Part shown: positions 41,363 to 47,732 of the stretch, one piece after another
Numbering within the stretch: position 1 is the stretch's first letter
How the letters are laid out: every line of letters begins with the position of its first letter
Source: Polaribacter sp.
GTDB lineage: Bacteria > Bacteroidota > Bacteroidia > Flavobacteriales > Flavobacteriaceae
DNA: 47,732 nucleotides
Reading direction: 5' to 3'
NCBI GenBank assembly: GCA_029238315.1
Contig: JAQWGI010000035.1
Location: 1 to 47,732, forward strand
Made by a program: the position numbers and the translations under genes
Notes under the pieces: model-generated
The model's database searches: none
What the model was told of the DNA's origin: nothing
What the model saw: the letters and a program-made list of their open reading frames with translations, nothing else

Positions 41363-42796
41363 TTAAAATTCTGCGTTTTGCGGTGTTCTTGGAAACGGAA
41401 TAACATCTCTTATGTTTCCCATTCCGGTTGCAAATTGGACCAACCTTTCAAATCCTAAGCCAAAACCAGAGTGTACAGCAGATCCATATTTACGAAGATC
41501 TAAATACCACCATAGCTCTTTTTCTTCAATATCTAAAGCGGCCATTTTTTCTTTTAAAACATCTAAGCGTTCTTCTCTCTGAGAACCACCCACAATTTCT
41601 CCAATTCCTGGAAATAAAACATCCATAGCTCTTACTGTTTTCCCATCTTCATTTAAACGCATGTAAAATGCTTTAATTGTTGCTGGATAATCAAACAGAA
41701 TTACCGGACACTTAAAGTGTTTTTCTACTAAAAATCGTTCGTGTTCTGATTGTAAATCAGCACCCCATTCGTTAATTGGATATTGAAACTTCTTCTTTTT
41801 ATTAGGCTTTGAATTACGTAAAATATCAATTGCTTCTGTGTAACTAACTCTCTTAAAATTATTTTCCGTAATAAATTGCAGTTTTTCTAACAAAGACATT
41901 TCACTTCTTTCTGCCTGTGGTTTTGATTTTTCTTCTTGTGTTAAACGATTGTCTAGAAAAGCTAAATCGTCTTTACAGCTTTTTAAAATATCTGCTAAAA
42001 CCGATTTGATGAAATCTTCTGCTAAATCCATATTGCCGTCTAAATCCATAAAAGCAACTTCTGGTTCAATCATCCAAAACTCAGCTAAATGACGTGTTGT
42101 ATTTGAATTTTCTGCTCTAAAAGTTGGGCCAAATGTATAGGCTTTTCCTAAAGACATGGCGTAGGTTTCTGCTTCTAATTGACCAGAAACTGTTAAGTTG
42201 GTTTCTTTTCCAAAAAAATCTTGTTTATAATCTATAGCTCCATTTTCATCTACTGGTGCTTTGTTAGCATCAAAATTTGTTACTTTAAACATTTCACCAG
42301 CTCCTTCTGCATCAGAGCCTGTTATAATTGGAGTGTTTACGTAGTTGAATCCGTTTTCTTGAAAGTATTTATGCACTGCAAAAGACAGTTTAGAGCGAAC
42401 CCTCATTACCGCACTAAATGTGTTTGTTCGGGTGCGTAAATGTGCGTTTTCTCTTAAAAACTCTAAGCTGTGTTTTTTAGGTTGAATAGGATATTCATCA
42501 GGATTTGAATCTCCTAAAATTTCTAATTCAGAAACTTGAACCTCTACTGATTGCCCTTTTCCCTGACTTTCAACTAAGGTGCCTTTTATGCTTATTGCTG
42601 CACCTGTTGTGATTCTTTTTAATGTAGTTTCATCTGTGTTTTCAAAATCGATTACACATTGAATATTATGTATTGTAGAACCGTCATTTAATGCAATAAA
42701 GCGATTGCTTCTAAAGGTTCTAACCCAGCCTTTTACAGTTATTTCTTGTAAAAATTTATCTGATTGTAATAATTCTAATACGCTACTTCTTGTCAT
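41363..42796 (-). CDS. asnS: Asparagine-tRNA ligase
   Basis: 477 aa, ATG start. A class IIb aminoacyl-tRNA synthetase: N-terminal OB fold ([20 protein letters not shown]), motif 1 region ([20 protein letters not shown]), motif 2 ([20 protein letters not shown], with the Asn-type RAENSNT) and motif 3 ([15 protein letters not shown]). Its own promoter is visible at 42844-42874, followed by a leader of about 45 bases containing a small hairpin (ACGATT/AATCGT, 42819-42833). Confidence 0.96.
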   Translation of the reverse strand: MTRSSVLELLQSDKFLQEITVKGWVRTFRSNRFIALNDGSTIHNIQCVIDFENTDETTLKRITTGAAISIKGTLVESQGKGQSVEVQVSELEILGDSNPDEYPIQPKKHSLEFLRENAHLRTRTNTFSAVMRVRSKLSFAVHKYFQENGFNYVNTPIITGSDAEGAGEMFKVTNFDANKAPVDENGAIDYKQDFFGKETNLTVSGQLEAETYAMSLGKAYTFGPTFRAENSNTTRHLAEFWMIEPEVAFMDLDGNMDLAEDFIKSVLADILKSCKDDLAFLDNRLTQEEKSKPQAERSEMSLLEKLQFITENNFKRVSYTEAIDILRNSKPNKKKKFQYPINEWGADLQSEHERFLVEKHFKCPVILFDYPATIKAFYMRLNEDGKTVRAMDVLFPGIGEIVGGSQREERLDVLKEKMAALDIEEKELWWYLDLRKYGSAVHSGFGLGFERLVQFATGMGNIRDVIPFPRTPQNAEF

Positions 42797-42843
42797 CTTC
42801 TTAAAATATAATTAACACGATTATAAATCGTAATAATGAATAG

Positions 42844-42874
42844 CAAAGATACCTTTTTAGCGTAAAAGGAACAA
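42844..42874 (-). promoter_or_regulatory. Promoter of asnS-rpoN
   Basis: On the minus strand: -33 TTG at 42874-42872, 20-bp spacer, -7 TATCTTTG at 42851-42844. Consensus sequence and near-consensus spacing. Confidence 0.65.
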
Positions 42875-42901
42875 CGAAACTATCGTGAATAAAGCCTTAA
42901 A

Positions 42902-45283
42902 TTATAGATCTTCTTTAGGTTGTGTATCTTTTGGCGGCAAAATTCTAATTGTAGGTTCTTTAATAACTTTTTCATTCGATATTTTTTTCTCGAATGATAA
43001 TAACAAAGAAGGTAACAATAATAGGTTAGATACCATTGCAAATAATAGGGTTACAGAAACCAAGCCCCCTAAGGCAATTGTCCCTCCAAAACTAGAAACG
43101 GTGAATACTAAAAAACCAAAAAATAATACTATGGATGTGTAAAACATGCTTACTCCGGTTTCTCTTAAAGCACTGTAAACAGATTTTTTTATTTTCCAAT
43201 TATTAGCATGTAATTCTTGTCTGTATTTTGCTAAAAAGTGAATGGTGTCATCTACAGAAATACCAAATGCAATACTAAACACTAAAATTGTTGATGGTTT
43301 TATAGGGATTCCAAAAAAGCCCATCAATCCTGCTGTAATTAGTAATGGAAGCATGTTTGGAATGATAGAAATCAAAATCATTTGATACGATCTAAACATC
43401 CAAGCCATAAATAATGCAATTAGTAAAATGGCTAATGATAAAGAAATTACTAAATTGTTAATCAAGTAATTTGTGCCTTTTAAGAAAACCAAAGCTTTGC
43501 CAGTTAGGTGTACATCAAATTTTTCTGAAGGAAATTCTTTGGCAATAACCGCATTTAAGCGATCTTGAATTATTTCCATTTTATCTGTACCAATGTCTTT
43601 CATAAAAGTGGTAATTCTGGCGTAACGACCAGTAGAATCAACAAAATTATTTAGCATATTTGTATTTCCTTCGGAGTTTTTTGTATACGAAAAAATATAG
43701 CTTTGTTCTTGTGTAGTAGGTAGTTGGTAGTATTTTGGGTTTCCTAAATAATAAGCTTGTTTAGAATATTTTACAAGGTTTGTAATTGAAATTGGTTTTG
43801 ATAATTCTGGAAACTGCTCAATTACTTCATTGATTTTTTCCATCTTTTTTAAAGTAGAAAGTTTCATAACACCTTTTTCTTTTTTGGTGTCAATAAAAAT
43901 TTCTAAAGGCATAATTCCACCAAATTCTGCTTCAAAAAACTTTATATCTTTATAAAATTGTTTGTTTTTTGGCATGTCTTCAATTACACTTCCAGATACT
44001 CTAATTTGATAAATTCCAATTATCCCTAGAATAATAATTACAACTGTAGAAATGTAAATGGCAATTCGGTTATGACGCACCATTTCTTCCATCCAGTTTA
44101 CCACATTATCGATCCATTTCTTCTCTAAATGGTTTAAATGTTTCTTCTTTGGTAACGGCATAAAGCTATAAATAATCGGAATAATTAATAGTGCCAAAAT
44201 AAAAATACCAACGATGTTTATAGAAGCAATAATTCCAAACTCTTTAAGCAATTGACTTTTTGTAAAAACAAAGGTTGCAAATCCAGAAGCAGTGGTAATA
44301 TTGGTCATTAAAGTAGCGTTTCCAATCTTAGAAATTACACGCTGTAAAGATTTTGCTTGGTTACCGTGTTTCTTAACTTCTTGCTGATATTTATTAATTA
44401 AAAACACCGCATTGGGTACACCAATTACAATAATTAATGGGGGTATTAAAGCGGTTAAAACCGTAATTTCATAACCAAATAGCCCAATAAATCCAAACGC
44501 CCAAGTTACACCAATCATTACTACTAAAAGGGTGATAAAAGTGGCTCTAAATGATCTAAAAAAGAAGAAAAATATAATGGCTGTAATTAACAAGGCGCCA
44601 ACTACAAAAAGTAATATTTCATCTTGAATATTTTGTGCGTTTAAAGTTCTGATATAAGGCATTCCAGAAACACGAACTTGTAAATTGTGATCTTTCTCAA
44701 ATTTTTTAATAGTTGGAATTAAAATATTAAATATAAAATCTCTTCGAACCGGTGTGTTTATAATTTCTTTATTGATGTAAACAGCTGTTTGTACAGTTTC
44801 TGTTTCTTTATTGTACAATAAGTTGTCATAAAAAGGCAGTTTCTCGAAGAGTTGTTTTTTTATGGCAGAGATTTCTGTTTGGGTGGTTGGTGCTTTGTTT
44901 AAAAGAGGTTCTAAAACAAATTTTCTATTTTTTCTATCAACTTTTAGTTCCTGAACATCTGCAATTGAAAGAGAAAAATCTACTTCTTGGTATGCGTCAA
45001 TTGTTTTTGTTAGTTGATTCCAAGCATTAAATTTTTCTGGAGTAAATAAAGTAGCATCTTTAACTGCAAGAATAATTAAATTACCTTCTTCTCCAAAAAT
45101 ATCTAAAAACTGGTTGTATTGTATGTTTGCTTCATGATTTTCTGGTAGTAAATTTGCCTCTGTATATGAGAATTTTATGTGCTTAATTTGTGTTGTTAAA
45201 AAGGCAGTAAATAGCGCCACTAGTAACAAAACAAGATATCTGTTTCTTAATATTAACCCGGCAACCTTGGTCCAAAAATTCAT
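42902..45283 (-). CDS. RND/MMPL-type exporter
   Basis: 793 aa, ATG start. TM1 near residues 16-32, a periplasmic domain, a five- or six-TM block (FVVGALLITAIIFFFFFRSF, LLVVMIGVTWAFGFIGLFG, LTALIPPLIIVIGVPNAVFL), a second periplasmic domain and a second TM block (VFSIAFGISVDDTIHFLAKY, SMFYTSIVLFFGFLVF). The pattern and size fit the MMPL/sterol-sensing-like RND group, not the 1000-aa drug pumps. The Asp pair in GISVDDTIHF is the likely proton relay. Substrate unknown, possibly lipids. A terminator of the upstream frr lies before it. Confidence 0.88.
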   Translation of the reverse strand: MNFWTKVAGLILRNRYLVLLLVALFTAFLTTQIKHIKFSYTEANLLPENHEANIQYNQFLDIFGEEGNLIILAVKDATLFTPEKFNAWNQLTKTIDAYQEVDFSLSIADVQELKVDRKNRKFVLEPLLNKAPTTQTEISAIKKQLFEKLPFYDNLLYNKETETVQTAVYINKEIINTPVRRDFIFNILIPTIKKFEKDHNLQVRVSGMPYIRTLNAQNIQDEILLFVVGALLITAIIFFFFFRSFRATFITLLVVMIGVTWAFGFIGLFGYEITVLTALIPPLIIVIGVPNAVFLINKYQQEVKKHGNQAKSLQRVISKIGNATLMTNITTASGFATFVFTKSQLLKEFGIIASINIVGIFILALLIIPIIYSFMPLPKKKHLNHLEKKWIDNVVNWMEEMVRHNRIAIYISTVVIIILGIIGIYQIRVSGSVIEDMPKNKQFYKDIKFFEAEFGGIMPLEIFIDTKKEKGVMKLSTLKKMEKINEVIEQFPELSKPISITNLVKYSKQAYYLGNPKYYQLPTTQEQSYIFSYTKNSEGNTNMLNNFVDSTGRYARITTFMKDIGTDKMEIIQDRLNAVIAKEFPSEKFDVHLTGKALVFLKGTNYLINNLVISLSLAILLIALFMAWMFRSYQMILISIIPNMLPLLITAGLMGFFGIPIKPSTILVFSIAFGISVDDTIHFLAKYRQELHANNWKIKKSVYSALRETGVSMFYTSIVLFFGFLVFTVSSFGGTIALGGLVSVTLLFAMVSNLLLLPSLLLSFEKKISNEKVIKEPTIRILPPKDTQPKEDL

Positions 45284-45327
45284 ACGTTAATTTTTATGCA
45301 AATGTAGGAAATGTTTAAGGATAGATC

Positions 45328-45360
45328 ATAAAAAAGGAGTGTTATAAAACACTCCTTTTA
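45328..45360 (-). terminator. Terminator of frr
   Basis: AAGGAGTGTT and AACACTCCTT pair around a short AT loop with A-run and T-run flanks; on the minus strand the T-run follows. It is downstream of frr and upstream of the exporter gene. Confidence 0.85.
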
Positions 45361-45383
45361 AAAACTTATATGTAATTTAAGTA

Positions 45384-45938
45384 TTAAATAGTCATAATTT
45401 CAGACTCTTTTACCGTAAATAATTCATCTGTTTTTTTTACAAAAGAATCTGTTAATGATTGAACTTCTGTCTCTGCATTTTTTTTCATATCGTCAGAAAC
45501 ATCTGCTTTTTTAATTTCATTATTTGCCTCTTTTCTAGCATTTCTAACTCCAACTTTTGCATGTTCAGACTCGGCTTTCGCTTGTTTACATAAACCAACG
45601 CGACGCTCTTCTGTTAATGGCGGAACATTGATGATTATATTATCACCATTATTCATAGGGTTAAAACCAATATTTGCAACCATAATTGCTTTTTCAATTT
45701 CTTGTAGCATGTTTTTTTCCCAGGGTTGCACAGTGATTGTTCTTGCATCTGGTGTGTTAACGTTTGCTACTTGGCTTAATGGTGTAGAAGAACCATAATA
45801 ATCTACCTGAACTCCAGCTAACATAGCGGGTGTTGCTTTACCGGCTCTAATGTTTCTTAACTCTTTTATTAAGTGCTCAATTGCATTTTGCATTTGCTCT
45901 TTTGCACTGTCAATTATAAATTCTATTTCTTCGTTCAT
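45384..45938 (-). CDS. frr: Ribosome recycling factor
   Basis: 184 aa from ATG 45938; an in-frame GTG one codon upstream is less likely. Splits post-termination ribosomes together with EF-G. Conserved runs: LIKELRNIRAGKATPAMLAG, ARTITVQPWEKNMLQEIEKA and NIIINVPPLTEERRVGLCKQ. Length is exactly that of the family. Downstream of pyrH in the common tsf-pyrH-frr order. Confidence 0.97.
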   Translation of the reverse strand: MNEEIEFIIDSAKEQMQNAIEHLIKELRNIRAGKATPAMLAGVQVDYYGSSTPLSQVANVNTPDARTITVQPWEKNMLQEIEKAIMVANIGFNPMNNGDNIIINVPPLTEERRVGLCKQAKAESEHAKVGVRNARKEANNEIKKADVSDDMKKNAETEVQSLTDSFVKKTDELFTVKESEIMTI

Positions 45939-45964
45939 CACTTAAAATATTTATGATAATTTCT

Positions 45965-46672
45965 TTAGTTTTTTACTACGGTTCCAATATTTTCACCAGA
46001 AATCAGTTTTAAAAGATTTCCGTTTGTATTCATATCAAAAACAGTTATTGGTAATTTATTTTCTTCACTTAAAGTGAAGGCGGTCATGTCCATTACTTTT
46101 AATCCTTTGTCAATTACTTCTTTAAAAGTAATGTTTTCAAATTTAATTGCATCTTCATTTTTCTCTGGATCAGAATTGTAAATACCGTCTACACGAGTAC
46201 CTTTTAAAATGGCATCAGCATTAATTTCAATTGCTCTTAAAACTGCTGCTGTATCTGTAGTAAAATATGGATTTCCAGTTCCTGCTCCAAAAATAACAAC
46301 TCTTCCTTTTTCTAAATGACGAACGGCTCTTCTTTTTATAAAAGGTTCTGCAACTTGCTCCATTTTTATTGCGGTTAACAATCTCGTTTTAACACCCTCA
46401 GTTTCAATAGCGCTTTGCAATGCTAATCCATTAATACATGTAGCAAGCATCCCCATATAATCTCCTTGAACACGATCCATTCCATTGCTTGCTCCTGCAA
46501 CACCTCTAAAAATATTTCCACCACCAATTACAATGGCAACTTCAATACCTTTCTCTACAACTTGCTTTATTTCTTTTGCATATTCTGATAAACGTTTTGG
46601 GTCAATTCCATAACTTCTATCGCCCATTAATGCTTCTCCACTTAATTTTAAAAGAATTCTTTTGTACTGCAT
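45965..46672 (-). CDS. pyrH: UMP kinase
   Basis: 235 aa, ATG start. Phosphorylates UMP to UDP in pyrimidine synthesis. The amino-acid-kinase fold is shown by [20 protein letters not shown] at the N-terminus, [40 protein letters not shown] and [20 protein letters not shown]. Same strand as frr, 26 bases upstream of it. Confidence 0.97.
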   Translation of the reverse strand: MQYKRILLKLSGEALMGDRSYGIDPKRLSEYAKEIKQVVEKGIEVAIVIGGGNIFRGVAGASNGMDRVQGDYMGMLATCINGLALQSAIETEGVKTRLLTAIKMEQVAEPFIKRRAVRHLEKGRVVIFGAGTGNPYFTTDTAAVLRAIEINADAILKGTRVDGIYNSDPEKNEDAIKFENITFKEVIDKGLKVMDMTAFTLSEENKLPITVFDMNTNGNLLKLISGENIGTVVKN

Positions 46673-46749
46673 GTATTGCTTTTTAAAGGTTGAGCAAATA
46701 TAAGAATTTCCTTGAAAGCTTTTATATAGAGGTTTGTGATTTTATAAAT

Positions 46750-46777
46750 AAAAAAACCATCCTAAAAAGGATGGTTT
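46750..46777 (-). terminator. Terminator of tsf
   Basis: AACCATCC (46755-46762) and GGATGGTT (46769-46776); on the minus strand a T-run follows. It separates tsf from pyrH. Confidence 0.88.
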
Positions 46778-46804
46778 TAAATATAGTTTTTGAATGCTTA
46801 AGGA

Positions 46805-47732
46805 TTATCCTAAAGTAACTCTTTTAAATTCGCTAATAGATACATCACCATACGTTTTCACGTAATCTGCAACGTTTTTCTTGTCGTCTTTAATAAAAGC
46901 TTGATCTAAAAGACATTGCTCTAAATCTAACGTTGTATTGTCAGAAATAAAACGTTCCATTTTACCAGGTAAAATTCTATCCCAGATTTGCTCTGGTTTT
47001 CCTTCAGCTTTTAATTCAGCTTTAGCAGCTTCTTCAGCTTCAGCTAAAACAGCGTCAGTTAATTGAGCCATAGAAATGTATTTAGGAACATTTTTTAATG
47101 TTTTTCCTAATCTACCTAATTCAATATTATCTTTTTCAATAACAGCAATTCTTGCTTCAGTTACTGCAGCAACAAATGCAGGATCAAAATCTTTGTAAGA
47201 TAAAGAAGTAGCTCCCATTGAAGCAATTTGCATTGCAACATCTTTTGTTAAAACATCTGCTTTATCAACAGCGCTTGTTAAACCAACGATTGCAGCAATT
47301 TTACCAATATGAGTGTAAGAACCAACAAATGCAGCTTCAACTCTTTCAAAAGCAGTGATGTCTAATTTCTCACCAATAACTCCAGTTTGTTCAACTAATT
47401 TTTCAGCAACAGTCATTCCGTCAAAATCAGCAGCTAAAAATTCTTCTTTAGTATTGTAGTTTAAAGCAATGTCAGCAAACTGACCACCTAAAGCTACGAA
47501 AGAATCATTTTTACCAACAAAGTCAGTTTCACAAGCTAAAACGATAGCAACACCAACGGTGTTGTTTGCGTTTATTCTTGTTACTGCAACTCCTTCTGTA
47601 GATTCTCTATCAGCTCTTTTTGCAGCAATTTTTTGACCTTTTTTACGTAAAATATCAATTGCTTTGTCAAAGTTTCCTTCTGCTTCTACTAATGCCTTTT
47701 TACAGTCCATCATTCCAGCTCCAGTTGCTTCT
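46805..47732 (-). CDS. tsf: Elongation factor Ts, 5' end outside window
   Basis: The frame runs off the right edge: the last visible codons read EATGAGMMDCKKALVEAEGN, the EF-Ts N-terminal UBA-like domain, so about 12-15 residues are missing and the first internal ATG is not the start. The core includes ACETDFVGKNDSFVALGGQF and the family's TDFV motif, then two coiled-coil/core subdomains ending VADYVKTYGDVSISEF. Guanine-nucleotide exchange factor for EF-Tu. rpsB is expected just upstream, beyond the window. Confidence 0.95.
   Translation of the reverse strand, partial: EATGAGMMDCKKALVEAEGNFDKAIDILRKKGQKIAAKRADRESTEGVAVTRINANNTVGVAIVLACETDFVGKNDSFVALGGQFADIALNYNTKEEFLAADFDGMTVAEKLVEQTGVIGEKLDITAFERVEAAFVGSYTHIGKIAAIVGLTSAVDKADVLTKDVAMQIASMGATSLSYKDFDPAFVAAVTEARIAVIEKDNIELGRLGKTLKNVPKYISMAQLTDAVLAEAEEAAKAELKAEGKPEQIWDRILPGKMERFISDNTTLDLEQCLLDQAFIKDDKKNVADYVKTYGDVSISEFKRVTLG

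Overview
The window looks like a chromosomal piece of a marine-type member of the Flavobacteriaceae (Bacteroidota; Polaribacter/Tenacibaculum-like). The signs are low GC with very A/T-rich spacers, Bacteroidota promoters (-7 box TAnnTTTG, -33 TTG), a T9SS type A C-terminal sorting domain, short-chain L-threonine dehydrogenase, the ftsX-DUF3098-uppP-truB order, and the exbB-(153-aa membrane protein)-exbD-exbD block. Genus is an inference; no 16S rRNA is present.

Layout. 1-4380 is an accessory island of short, mostly unrecognised genes: the end of an NTF2-like lipoprotein, two DUF6090-type membrane proteins, a 76-aa ORF with a decayed copy of its tail, a 239-aa orphan, and an IS1595-type zinc-ribbon/HTH protein without a DDE domain. 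It ends at a CAT-anticodon tRNA gene, the usual integration site type. 4518-12792 holds a polyprenyl synthase, a divergent TetR-controlled RND efflux operon (tetR-tolC-like-adaptor-permease) with a visible operator, and recX. 12818-19200 holds a large T9SS-secreted Asp-box propeller protein with an upstream lipoprotein, tdh, a thioredoxin-like protein and a conserved hypothetical.

19200-24444 is the most unusual part. Two tandem cassettes each contain, in order: a bidirectional terminator, a relic of an outer-membrane-barrel C-terminus, an almost identical leader of about 230 bp, an ATG followed by 7-bp CACAAAC repeats (5 copies and 4 copies), a lipoprotein with a related N-terminal domain, a Gly/Ser linker and an unrelated C-terminal enzyme-like domain (HExxH in one, His...Cys permuted-papain-like in the other), and a small exported or lipoprotein partner. 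By reading frame, both ATGs are out of frame with the signal peptide, and 3 or 6 repeats would put them in frame. I read this as a candidate phase-variable polymorphic effector/partner locus that evolves by swapping C-terminal domains. Function is inferred, not shown.

24479-47732 is mostly core housekeeping: truB, uppP, DUF3098, ftsX, a methylmalonyl-CoA epimerase, rbfA, a LolC/E-type permease, dusB, an M28 peptidase, a PD40 lipoprotein, lepA, ansA, the ExbB/ExbD energy-transduction block, a barrel protein, a PAP2-like membrane protein, rpoN, asnS, an MMPL/RND-type exporter, frr, pyrH and tsf (cut by the right edge).
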